Assembly: GCA_014803505.1 (NCBI GenBank)
Contig: JAAVBM010000060.1
Location: 1 to 64,000, forward strand
DNA from: a bacterium
Lineage (GTDB): Bacteria > Cyanobacteriota > Vampirovibrionia > Gastranaerophilales > Gastranaerophilaceae
Reading direction: 5' to 3'
Length of the DNA: 64,000 nucleotides
This document shows positions 17,630 through 27,247 of this stretch, in pieces. The position numbers and the translations under genes were made by a program. How positions within the stretch are numbered: position 1 is the stretch's first letter; every line of letters begins with the position of its first letter. The notes under the pieces were generated by a model. The model saw only the letters and a list, made by a program, of their open reading frames with translations. It was not told where the DNA came from and made no database searches.

Positions 17630-19945
17630 TTAAACCTCTTGAGTTTCTTCAGTTTGATCAGCTTCTTTTTTGTATCCGCATTTCAGACTTGAACAAGATA
17701 TAACGGTACCTTTTTTCAATACTTTTTTGACTAGCAGACTGCCGCAAGTCGGGCATGTTTCGCCTGTTGGTTCGTTCCATAGTACAAAATCGCAATCAGG
17801 ATATTTGTCGCATCCGAAAAATACAGTGCCTCTTTTTGATTTTCTTTCTACAATAGTACCTTTTCCGCATTTTGGACAAGTTACACCTGTTGATTTTCTA
17901 TAAGGCTTACGGTGTTTGCATTCAGGATTTGTGCATTCCATATATTTGCCGTATGGACCTATTTTGAAAACCATTTCAGAACTACATTTTTCGCATTTTT
18001 CTTCGCAAACTTCTTGAGGTTTTTCTTGGCTACCTTCTTCATTTAGGCTTTCCATTTCTTGCATAACATTTAATGACATAGCTGTTTTGCATTCAGGATA
18101 ACCTGAGCATCCCAAGAATTGAGAGCCTGCTTTACTTGTTCTGAGAACCATTGGTTTTCCGCAATTTGGACAATTAATCTTTGTTTGGATAGTAACACGT
18201 TCTGCTGTTTTCATAACCGCATTTACTTCTTCCATAAACGGAGTGTAAAAATCTTGTAGGACTTTTACCCATACAGCTTCTTTTTCAGCAATTTTATCGA
18301 GTTTTTCTTCCATCCCTGCAGTAAATTTGTAGTCCATAATATCAGAGAACTGGGTTACAAGTTGTTTTGATACGGTTCTGCCTAATAATGTAGGATGTAA
18401 GGCTTTATCTTTTTTCTCAACATATTTTCTTGTTTGAATAACTGTGATAATTGTTGCATAAGTTGATGGACGACCGATTCCGTGTTCTTCCAAAGCTTTA
18501 ACCAGAGATGCTTCATTGTATCTTGGTGGCGGTTGAGTGAAATGTTGTTTTGGTAAAACTTTTTTACATACTACTTTATCGCCTTTTTCAAGATCAGGAA
18601 TTTTAGCATCTGATTCTTTTTCATCTTCTTCTGAATCGTTATATAGAGTCAAAAATCCGTCAAACATAATTTTACTGGTGCCGGCTTTTAAAGTGTAATC
18701 GCCTGAATTTATTTCAATTGATTTATTTGCAATTTCAGCCGGAGCCATTTGGGATGACATAAATTTTTCCCAAATAAGTTTGTATAATTTGTATTGGTCG
18801 TTATCTAAATATTTTTTTATACTTTCAGGTGTTCTTTCAGGATATGATGGACGAATGGCTTCGTGAGCATCCTGAACATTTTGTTTACCTTTTACATAAA
18901 TATTTGGTTCTTTTGGATAATATTTTTCACCATAATTTTCCAAAATAAAGTCGTGAGCCATATTTTGAGCATCATCAGAAACTCTGACAGAGTCTGTTCT
19001 CATATATGTAATCAAACCGACAGGAGTACCGTCAATTTCAATACCTTCATAGAGTTTTTGAGCAACCTGCATTGTTTTAGAAACTCCAAAACCGAGTTTT
19101 GAAGATGCTGCACGCTGCATTGTTGAAGTTATAAAAGGTGCTGTAGGTTTACGTTTTATTGTTTTTTTAGTTACTTTTGAAACTTCAAATTGACTTGATG
19201 GATTAGTAAGATAATCTACAATTTTTTGTGCTTCATCTTTATTTTTTATTGTTTTTTCAATATTTTTATTTTTAATTTTAGATAATTCTGCTTCAAAAGT
19301 TTTGCCATCTTTATCAAGATTAGCGTGAATAGACCAGTATTCTTGCGGAATGAATTTTTCTATTTCTTCTTCTCTCTCGCAAATCATACGTAGGGCAACA
19401 GACTGAACTCTTCCTGCTGAAAGATTTCGATTACCTATTTGTTTCCACAATACAGGACTTAATTTAAAGCCTACGAGTTTATCCAAAATTTGTCTTGTTT
19501 GTTGAGCTTGAACCATGTCCATATCGATAGAACGCGGATTTTCAACAGAATGCTTAACTGCTTTTGGTGTAATTTCGTTGAATACAATTCGGTAAATTTT
19601 TTCATCAGGCACTTTTAGAATTTGTCTTACGTGCCATGCAATAGCTTCTCCCTCACGGTCGGGGTCGGAAGCAAGATAGATTTTATCGGCTTTTTTAGCC
19701 ATATCATTGAGTTTTTTTACAACCTGTTGTTTGCCGGGGATAACTTCAAATTTTGGTTCGAAGTTATTGTTCACATCAAATCCCAGATTTTGTGTTGCAG
19801 AGTCTTTTGTTGGCAAGTTTCTGACGTGTCCGTAACTTGCTTCTATTTGAAAGCTGTCTCCAAGAATTTTCTTGATTGTTTTAGATTTTGCAGGAGACTC
19901 AACTATAACTAATGATTTTTCTTTTGTCTTGCTTGCAGTTGCCAT
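17630..19945 (-). CDS. topA: DNA topoisomerase I
   Basis: VIVESPAKSKTIKKIL, LASDPDREGEAIAWH, ITYMRTDS, four C-terminal zinc-ribbon repeats. Confidence 0.98.
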   Translation of the reverse strand: MATASKTKEKSLVIVESPAKSKTIKKILGDSFQIEASYGHVRNLPTKDSATQNLGFDVNNNFEPKFEVIPGKQQVVKKLNDMAKKADKIYLASDPDREGEAIAWHVRQILKVPDEKIYRIVFNEITPKAVKHSVENPRSIDMDMVQAQQTRQILDKLVGFKLSPVLWKQIGNRNLSAGRVQSVALRMICEREEEIEKFIPQEYWSIHANLDKDGKTFEAELSKIKNKNIEKTIKNKDEAQKIVDYLTNPSSQFEVSKVTKKTIKRKPTAPFITSTMQRAASSKLGFGVSKTMQVAQKLYEGIEIDGTPVGLITYMRTDSVRVSDDAQNMAHDFILENYGEKYYPKEPNIYVKGKQNVQDAHEAIRPSYPERTPESIKKYLDNDQYKLYKLIWEKFMSSQMAPAEIANKSIEINSGDYTLKAGTSKIMFDGFLTLYNDSEEDEKESDAKIPDLEKGDKVVCKKVLPKQHFTQPPPRYNEASLVKALEEHGIGRPSTYATIITVIQTRKYVEKKDKALHPTLLGRTVSKQLVTQFSDIMDYKFTAGMEEKLDKIAEKEAVWVKVLQDFYTPFMEEVNAVMKTAERVTIQTKINCPNCGKPMVLRTSKAGSQFLGCSGYPECKTAMSLNVMQEMESLNEEGSQEKPQEVCEEKCEKCSSEMVFKIGPYGKYMECTNPECKHRKPYRKSTGVTCPKCGKGTIVERKSKRGTVFFGCDKYPDCDFVLWNEPTGETCPTCGSLLVKKVLKKGTVISCSSLKCGYKKEADQTEETQEV

Positions 19946-19952
19946 TTATTTT

Positions 19953-21041
19953 CTATACCTTTTTGTATCTATCCCCGTTACATTGTTTTATTATGCCTTT
20001 AAGCTCCATTGTTGTCAAGTTCATGAGTAAATCATCAAGCCTTAAATTTGTAAGATTTAATAATTCATCGACTCCTTTTTCTTCTATTTCAAGAGCTTTA
20101 AAAATCTTTTCTTCTTCTTCTGTTAACATCGGAAGAGTTAATTGTTCACCTTTTCCTTCAGTTTGAATTTCCCAATTTAGAGCATTCAGAATATCTTCGC
20201 TTTCGGTGACTAGTGTTGCGCCATTTTTCAGAAGTTTATAAATACCTTGAGTATTTGGGTTTGAGATTTCTCCCGGTATACACATTAACTCTCTTCCCTG
20301 TTCTAGAGTAAGATTTGCAGTAATCAATGCACCGCTTTTTAATGAAGCTTCGGCAACAAGTGTTCCGTATGAAAGTCCTGAAACTATTCTATTTCTTTGC
20401 GGAAAACGAAATTTCACAGGTTCAAATGTTGGATAATATTCTGTTACGACAGCTCCGTAACCATTTTCTATATTATGGTAAAGAGTTTTGTTGCTTGCCG
20501 GATATGTGAAATCAAAACCGCTAGCGATAACTCCTATTGTTTTTATATTATTTTCTATTGCCGCAGAATGCGCAACGGTATCAATTCCTGAAGCTAGTCC
20601 AGAAACTATGCAGATATCTGTATTTTTTAATTCGGAAATTATTTTCTTTAGATTCTCTCTAGCATTAGAACTTGCTTTTCTTGAACCAACTACGGCTAAA
20701 GTTTTTTCTAAATTACATTCAAAAAGTTTGCCTTTATAATATAAAACCGCCGGAGGGTTTTCAATATTTTTGAGTAATGACGGGTAATTTTCATCTTCTA
20801 ATGTCAGAAAATTTATTCCTCGAGTTTCTACATTGGTAAATGTTCGGTCAATATCAACTTTATCTCTGAATTTGATAAAGTTTTCAGCTTTCTTTACGCT
20901 TAAACCATCAATATTTTTAAGTTCATCAATTGATGAATTAAAAGCCTTTTCAATATCTCCGAAATAATTGTAAAGTCTTTGAATAAACCTGCTATCTATT
21001 TGTTCTATTGAAGAAAATGCTATCCAGTATTTATTCTTCAT
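19953..21041 (-). CDS. dprA: DNA processing protein DprA
   Basis: LAVVGSRKASSNARENLKKI, IVSGLASGIDTVAHSAA, FPQRNRIVSGLS. Confidence 0.95.
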   Translation of the reverse strand: MKNKYWIAFSSIEQIDSRFIQRLYNYFGDIEKAFNSSIDELKNIDGLSVKKAENFIKFRDKVDIDRTFTNVETRGINFLTLEDENYPSLLKNIENPPAVLYYKGKLFECNLEKTLAVVGSRKASSNARENLKKIISELKNTDICIVSGLASGIDTVAHSAAIENNIKTIGVIASGFDFTYPASNKTLYHNIENGYGAVVTEYYPTFEPVKFRFPQRNRIVSGLSYGTLVAEASLKSGALITANLTLEQGRELMCIPGEISNPNTQGIYKLLKNGATLVTESEDILNALNWEIQTEGKGEQLTLPMLTEEEEKIFKALEIEEKGVDELLNLTNLRLDDLLMNLTTMELKGIIKQCNGDRYKKV

Positions 21042-21812
21042 TTATGCCTTCTTCTTTTTTATACTTTCAATTAGAGCAGCAGCTTTATCTTTTTCCTCTT
21101 GTGGAATATCAAAGTTTGAATAATCTTCAAGATATTCAATGGCATCATCGTAATCTCCGCGAGCCATGAATAGTATTGCAACCTTTTTATAAGGCATTGG
21201 AAATTTATTATTAGATGCAATTGATTTTAAGAAATTTGAAATGGCTTTATCAATTTCGTCATTTGCTTGATAAGCTTCTGCAAGATAATAATAAATCCAT
21301 TCGTTATCATCTTTGTATTCCAATACATTTTCAAAATTTTCGATTGCAGAATCATAATTACCCAGATCAAAATATATTTTTGCTAAATCATAATAAGCAT
21401 CGTAATTATCTGGCTGTCTGTCTAAGATAAATTCTAATTCATCAATAGCAAGATCGCGCTTTGTATCTTCCATATAGAATCTTGCAAGATAATGTCTGAA
21501 TATCAAATCATCAGGAAGCATATCAATAGCATAGGATAAAATATTTATCCCTTCGCCCAAACGTCCTTGTTTGTAATATATATCAACAAGATTGATAAAG
21601 CATTGTGGAATTTGAGGATTTAACTCTATACACTTGAGGTAGCTTTTTTCAGCTTTTTCATCATCTCCAAGGTTTGCATAGCATAAACCTAAATTGTTAT
21701 AAATTTCAGCATTGTCGGTTTCTACTTCCAATACTGCAGTGAATAAATCTATTGCACTGTTCCAATCTTTATTTTTAAAGCATTCAATGGCTTTGTCAAT
21801 TTTTTCTTTCAT
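21042..21812 (-). CDS. TPR-repeat protein
   Basis: Multiple TPRs (EIYNNLGLCYANLGDDEKAEKSYLKCIELNP). Confidence 0.9.
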   Translation of the reverse strand: MKEKIDKAIECFKNKDWNSAIDLFTAVLEVETDNAEIYNNLGLCYANLGDDEKAEKSYLKCIELNPQIPQCFINLVDIYYKQGRLGEGINILSYAIDMLPDDLIFRHYLARFYMEDTKRDLAIDELEFILDRQPDNYDAYYDLAKIYFDLGNYDSAIENFENVLEYKDDNEWIYYYLAEAYQANDEIDKAISNFLKSIASNNKFPMPYKKVAILFMARGDYDDAIEYLEDYSNFDIPQEEKDKAAALIESIKKKKA

Positions 21813-21832
21813 ATTTTAATGTCTCCGGCAGA

Positions 21833-22807
21833 TTATAATCCTAAAGTAACATTGTCATCTGAACCAGAACCAATGTTTCTAATAACAGTTCTTGTGTTTC
21901 CTTCAGCATTAAAGCTTTTTGGTTTCATTGTCATTTTTATTTTATCTGCGTAAATTGTTCTAACTCCCTGAGTAATACTTGAACGTCCTGTGAAATAAGC
22001 TTCGTTTGGCTTAGCTGAACCTTGGCTTGGATAAAGAGTTACTTTTGGACCTGCCGCATAGTAATCTTGGTACCAAATTCTTACATTACCGCTAGCATTG
22101 AATGTAGAACGTTTTTGATTATATTCTTGATAGTTTGATTTTAATGTTAATTTTGAGCCATCATCCATTGTAGAGTTAGATGTAGTGTTTCCATAAGCTG
22201 TTAAGTTTCCTGAAGCAGCTTCGTATACAAATTTATCAGCGTAAGATTCATTTTTTTCTTGTTTAACACGAGCATTTCCTGTTAATACAAGTTTTTTCAA
22301 ATCTCCATTTTTGTCTGTTGTAATTTGTGCTGAATTAGAGAAAGTTTCAATTTCTTTGTATAACATAGTTACCGCTCCGGTAGCTGTCATTACACCTGTT
22401 TTTGTATCATATTCTTGAACGTCTGCGTTTATTACTACAACAGGTTTTTTGCCTTCAAATACGATAGATTGCGTATCGCCTTCAGCTCTGATTATTTTAG
22501 TAATTAATGATACTTTTAAAATATTTGCTTTAACTTCTCTTTTTTTATTTTTTTTGATTTCAAACGCATAAGGTTTTTCGTAAAAAGTAGCAGTATCAAG
22601 TTTTTGATCTTTTGTAATATCAACATCGGCAGTTTCTCCGACAACTTTCAGGTCATCTACTGAAACTTTAACATTACCGTTAAATTTGATTTTATTATCT
22701 GCTTCATTAAAAGTTTGATTTTTTGATTCAATAATCAAATCTGAAGCTTGTACTGCTATTCCGCTTAATAATAAAACTGATATAAAAGCTGTTAATATTC
22801 TTTTCAT
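21833..22807 (-). CDS. lptA: OstA/LptA-like LPS transport periplasmic protein
   Basis: Signal peptide MKRILTAFISVLLLSGIAVQAS then repeated OstA motifs; start moved to 22807 to fit directly after the upstream gene. Confidence 0.75.
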   Translation of the reverse strand: MKRILTAFISVLLLSGIAVQASDLIIESKNQTFNEADNKIKFNGNVKVSVDDLKVVGETADVDITKDQKLDTATFYEKPYAFEIKKNKKREVKANILKVSLITKIIRAEGDTQSIVFEGKKPVVVINADVQEYDTKTGVMTATGAVTMLYKEIETFSNSAQITTDKNGDLKKLVLTGNARVKQEKNESYADKFVYEAASGNLTAYGNTTSNSTMDDGSKLTLKSNYQEYNQKRSTFNASGNVRIWYQDYYAAGPKVTLYPSQGSAKPNEAYFTGRSSITQGVRTIYADKIKMTMKPKSFNAEGNTRTVIRNIGSGSDDNVTLGL

Positions 22808-22808
22808 G

Positions 22809-23390
22809 CTACTTTTTATCCTCATAAACTTTTGAAACTGTGTTTCCGCTAATCTTAAAACTGTCATATGTTGGACTTATAACTATTTTGTCTGCTGTAG
22901 AAAGCAGTTCTTTTCCTTTTTTTATTTTTATATTGCCTTCTGCAACAATCGGAGAATGTGAATCAACCCATTTAAGTTTATCCGCATTCAACGTAATTCC
23001 GTCTTTAAGAACAATATAAGTGTCTTTGTAAAGTGTAATGGTTCCTTGCTTAGAGTTATAAGTACCTTTAGATGATTCAAAACTCATTGAAACCTCATTA
23101 TCTTTATAGAAGTTTCCAATAACTTTATTCAATTGAGCAATCCCGTTTTCGCTGTCCCATTTTCCGGTTTCGCCGTAAATTTCCCAATATTTCTGTTCAT
23201 CTTTTGTTTCAGTAAGAATTACACCATTAACAACAGCCTCTTGCTTATCTCCGCTATAAGCTGCTTGTTTCATGTTGTAATCATGAGTAATAATGCCTGC
23301 AGTAATAAAAGCCCATGCCAAAATTCCAACAAGAGCAAACAATACCGCTAAATATACCCTTTTCTTCTTTTGCAAATTTTTCCAGTTCAT
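22809..23390 (-). CDS. lptC: LptC-like LPS export protein
   Basis: N-terminal TM then LptC-like repeats; directly upstream of lptA. Confidence 0.75.
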   Translation of the reverse strand: MNWKNLQKKKRVYLAVLFALVGILAWAFITAGIITHDYNMKQAAYSGDKQEAVVNGVILTETKDEQKYWEIYGETGKWDSENGIAQLNKVIGNFYKDNEVSMSFESSKGTYNSKQGTITLYKDTYIVLKDGITLNADKLKWVDSHSPIVAEGNIKIKKGKELLSTADKIVISPTYDSFKISGNTVSKVYEDKK

Positions 23391-23562
23391 ACCTAAATTT
23401 TAGCACAAAAGATTTTAAATAGAAAATTAGTAAAATAAGTTAATACGTTTTGTTATCAGAGTTCAATTGTTATGTTTTTGACAAACTTCTTAATAATTAG
23501 GCAACAGATTATATTTGTAATATAATAAACTACATAACAGACGAGGGAAAGAGGGGAAAAAC

Positions 23563-24471
23563 ATGGTATTAAGATATGATTGTGGTGAAGTTATTACAGC
23601 TATGGTTACACCAATGGAGCGTTCCGGTGTTATTGATTATGATAAAGTAGAACTTCTAACAAAACATTTGATTGAAAATGGCAGTGACGCAATTCTTGTT
23701 GCTGGTACAACTGGAGAGTCTCCAACATTGACTAATGAAGAAGAAATTGAGCTTGTTAGTACTGTAAAAAGAGCTGCTGCTCATAAGGCTAAAATTATTT
23801 TAGGTGCAGGTTCTAATTCAACTGATTCTGCTATTGAGTATTCTAAATTTGCTCAAAAAGAAGAAGTTGATGCAATTCTATCGGTTGTTCCTTATTATAA
23901 TAAACCTAATCAACGTGGAATTATTGAACATTTTTCTGCTGTTGCGAAATCAACTGCATTGCCTATTATCTTGTACAATATTCCATCTAGAACCGGTGTG
24001 AATATGGAACCTCAAACAGTAGCTTATTTGGCTGAAAAATTTGAAAATATCGTAGGTGTTAAACAAAGTTTTGCTGATATGGATAAAGTGACTGAGTTAA
24101 AAATGTTATGCCCTGATGATTTTGCAATTTATTCGGGGGATGATAGTTTAACTCTTCCAATGATGGCTGTTGGTGCACATGGGGTAATTTCAGTGGCGTC
24201 TCATTTGTTTGGTTCTGAAATCAAGTCTATGATTAGAAATTTCAAAACCGGCAATTTGATTGCTTCAAGAAATATGCATAAAAAACTTTATCCGGTTTTC
24301 AAAAACTTATTTATGGCACCTAATCCAACTCCAGTAAAGGCAGCTTTATCTTATAAAGGTTTAATTGAAGAGCACGTAAGAAAACCATTAGTTCCATTGA
24401 CTGAAGATGAAAAAATTGCTCTATTCACTATAATCGACAGGGTAAAACAAGAATTAAGCGATGAGGGTTAG
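23563..24471 (+). CDS. dapA: 4-hydroxy-tetrahydrodipicolinate synthase
   Basis: EVITAMVTPM, VAGTTGESPTLTNEEE, VVPYYNKPNQRG, LYNIPSRTGVN, YSGDDSLTLPMMAVGAHGVISVASH. Confidence 0.97.
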   Translation: MVLRYDCGEVITAMVTPMERSGVIDYDKVELLTKHLIENGSDAILVAGTTGESPTLTNEEEIELVSTVKRAAAHKAKIILGAGSNSTDSAIEYSKFAQKEEVDAILSVVPYYNKPNQRGIIEHFSAVAKSTALPIILYNIPSRTGVNMEPQTVAYLAEKFENIVGVKQSFADMDKVTELKMLCPDDFAIYSGDDSLTLPMMAVGAHGVISVASHLFGSEIKSMIRNFKTGNLIASRNMHKKLYPVFKNLFMAPNPTPVKAALSYKGLIEEHVRKPLVPLTEDEKIALFTIIDRVKQELSDEG

Positions 24472-24549
24472 TTCTTTTTTGTTTGATTGATGTTATAAAT
24501 AATATAACTAAGTTTATTATCAGTAGTACATATATAAGAGGGTGAAAAA

Positions 24550-25881
24550 TTGAAAAACAAAATTATTATGTTTTGGGTAATTGTAGCAATTGTTATAACC
24601 TCAATTGTTGTAATTTACAAAAAACCTACAAAACTCGGACTAGATCTTGTTGGCGGTTCTAGAATTATGTTAGAAGCTCGTACAACAGATACAGTTAGAA
24701 AAATTACTCCAGAAGTAATGAGCCGTTTGCAATATGCGATTGAAAGTCGTGTAAACAAACTTGGGGTTTCAGAAACAAGTGTTGCTCAAATCGGTGACAA
24801 AAGATTACTTGTTGAAATTCCTAACGTAACTGATTTGAAAGAAGCAGAAGCATTTTTAGGTAAAACTGCTCAATTAGAATTCAAACAACCAGTTTTGGAT
24901 GAAAATAAACAACCAAAAAGAGATGACAATGGTCTTATGATGTGGGAACCTACAGGTTTGACCGGTGAAGATTTGAAATCTGCATCAATTGGTTCTGATC
25001 AAACAGGTCAATGGACTGTTTCTCTTGAATTCAATGGAAATGGTGCAACTAAATTTGCAGAGTTGACACAAAAACTTGTTGGTCAGCAAATGGCAATTTT
25101 CTTTGATAATGAAGAAATTTCTGCTCCAGTGATTCGTGAAGCAATTTTTGGTGGCAGAGCTGAAATTTCAGGCGGAAGTTCAGGATTCAAATATGAAGAA
25201 GCTGAAAAAATGGTTAACCTTTTGAATGCTGGTGCACTTCCTGTTCCATCTGATATTATTCAAGAAAATACAGTTGGACCAACTTTAGGTTCTGACAGTA
25301 TTGAAAAATCAAAAGTTGCAGGTATTATCGGTATCGGTTTCGTAATGTTATTTATGGTTTTTGCTTATCGTTTACCTGGTTTGATTGCAGATATTGCGTT
25401 AATAGTATATAGTTTAATCTTATTTGCTATGTTCAAAGCTATTCCTGTTACGCTTACACTTGCGGGTATTGCAGGTTTCATTCTTTCTGTTGGTATGGCA
25501 GTTGATGCTAATATTCTTATCTTTGAAAGAACTAAAGAAGAATTGAAAGCAGGTAGAAATTTATTTACAGCTATCAATTCAGGTTTTGACAGAGCATTTA
25601 CAAGTATTTTCGATTCAAATATGACAACAATTCTTACTTGCGTAATTTTGTATTTCTTAGGTACAAGTGTTGTTAAAGGTTTTGCTTTAACATTGGCTCT
25701 TGGGGTAATTGTTTCAATGTTTACAGCGATTACTGTTACTAAGAACTTTATGCACTTAATCTTTGGTACCGGTGAATTGAAATATCCGGCATTATTTGGC
25801 CTTTCTCATGATGATATTGGTCAAGCTTATGCGGCAACAGAAACCAAACGTGAAAAAGCTCGTTTTGGTATTTTAGACTAG
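24550..25881 (+). CDS. secD: Protein translocase subunit SecD
   Basis: LGLDLVGGSRIMLEA, GFILSVGMAVDANILIFERTKEEL. Confidence 0.97.
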   Translation: MKNKIIMFWVIVAIVITSIVVIYKKPTKLGLDLVGGSRIMLEARTTDTVRKITPEVMSRLQYAIESRVNKLGVSETSVAQIGDKRLLVEIPNVTDLKEAEAFLGKTAQLEFKQPVLDENKQPKRDDNGLMMWEPTGLTGEDLKSASIGSDQTGQWTVSLEFNGNGATKFAELTQKLVGQQMAIFFDNEEISAPVIREAIFGGRAEISGGSSGFKYEEAEKMVNLLNAGALPVPSDIIQENTVGPTLGSDSIEKSKVAGIIGIGFVMLFMVFAYRLPGLIADIALIVYSLILFAMFKAIPVTLTLAGIAGFILSVGMAVDANILIFERTKEELKAGRNLFTAINSGFDRAFTSIFDSNMTTILTCVILYFLGTSVVKGFALTLALGVIVSMFTAITVTKNFMHLIFGTGELKYPALFGLSHDDIGQAYAATETKREKARFGILD

Positions 25882-25903
25882 GAAAGTAAGAGGTAAATAT
25901 AAA

Positions 25904-26884
25904 ATGTTTAATTTTAAGAAAAATATGGTACATGTCGTAAAATATAGAGTTGTTTGGATGTGTTTATCAGCATTACTTCTGATACCTGGAATTATCGCAA
26001 TGATTTATTCTATGGTTACATATCCTACACATTCTCCTGTAAAAGTTGGTATTGATTATACTGGTGGTACTATTTTGCAGTACGGAACTCCGGAAGAAAT
26101 TTCAAGTGATAATTTAGCACAAACTCGTGATGCATTAGATAAAATTGGTGTATCAAATGCTTATTTGCAGGTTTTGAATGTTACACCTACTAAAGAAAAC
26201 AATAATATTAAATCAATTGTATCAATTAGAACCAAATTTATTGATGAAGGTTCTGATTTAGCATCTGATATTACAACTCAAATTCAAAAAGAATATAAAA
26301 ATGCTGAATTGATTCAAGTAACATCAGTTGGACCTACATTGGGTAAAGAATTATTTAAAATGTCTTTAATTGCATTAGGTCTTGCAATTTTAGGTATGAT
26401 AATTTATATTTCTATCAGATTTAAGTTAGAGTATGCAATTGCTGCTATTTTAGGTTTGGTGCATGACGTTTTATTTGTTGTCGGTATCTTTTCGATACTT
26501 GGATTATTCTGGAATGTTCAAGTTGACGGTTTATTCTTGACTGCGATTCTTACAGTAATTGGTTTTTCTATCAATGATACGATTGTTACATTTGACAGAA
26601 TTCGTGAAAACTTAAGATATTATGGTAAGAAAATGTCATATGGTGAAATTGTAGATGCTTCTGTAAATCAAACTTTAGCAAGAAGTGTTAATACATCATT
26701 AACAGCATTTATTACATTAGCTGCGTTGTATTTCTTTGGTGGTGTAACAACAAAAGATTTCGTTTTAGCAATGATGTTAGGTGTTGTTGTTGGTACATAT
26801 TCAAGTATTTTCTTCTGTTCAATGCTTGTTGATTTCTGGGAAGAAAGAAAAAATTCACCTAAAAAACCAGCTATAGAAGCTTAG
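25904..26884 (+). CDS. secF: Protein translocase subunit SecF
   Basis: VGIDYTGGTILQ, VGPTLGKEL, GFSINDTIVTFDRIREN. Confidence 0.97.
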   Translation: MFNFKKNMVHVVKYRVVWMCLSALLLIPGIIAMIYSMVTYPTHSPVKVGIDYTGGTILQYGTPEEISSDNLAQTRDALDKIGVSNAYLQVLNVTPTKENNNIKSIVSIRTKFIDEGSDLASDITTQIQKEYKNAELIQVTSVGPTLGKELFKMSLIALGLAILGMIIYISIRFKLEYAIAAILGLVHDVLFVVGIFSILGLFWNVQVDGLFLTAILTVIGFSINDTIVTFDRIRENLRYYGKKMSYGEIVDASVNQTLARSVNTSLTAFITLAALYFFGGVTTKDFVLAMMLGVVVGTYSSIFFCSMLVDFWEERKNSPKKPAIEA

Positions 26885-26898
26885 TTTTTATATAATAA

Positions 26899-26935
26899 AA
26901 AAGAGTGACTTAGTTTAGGCTAGGTCACTTTTTTA
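26899..26935 (+). terminator. Rho-independent terminator after secF
   Basis: AGTGACTTAG-TTTAGG-CTAGGTCACTTTTTT. Confidence 0.75.
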
Positions 26936-26991
26936 TTTACATAGTAATTATTATGAGCAAATATCTAATGCATATGGTAAAACTTTCTTTT

Positions 26992-27066
26992 GTCATTCCG
27001 GACTTGATCCGGAATCTATCAATGTCTATAAAATTGATAGATGCTGAATCAAGTTCAGCATGACAG
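26992..27066. repeat. Cloverleaf-forming intergenic repeat, copy A
   Basis: GTCATTCCGGACTTGATCCGGAATCTATCAATG...TTGATAGATGCTGAATCAAGTTCAGCATGACAG; homologous to 62351-62419. Confidence 0.75.
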
Positions 27067-27247
27067 TTAATGAAATATTCTTTTTAAACCAGCTTTTGTT
27101 CCTTCATTTCTTTTTCTTTGTTGCCACGTAAAGAGAAAAAACGCAAGCAAAGATAGGGAAACTGGCGGCCAAATAATACGAGTCAGCAGAAACTACTTTT
27201 CCGAACCGTCCTAAATGTTTCTGAATACCAATAATAATTATAATAAG

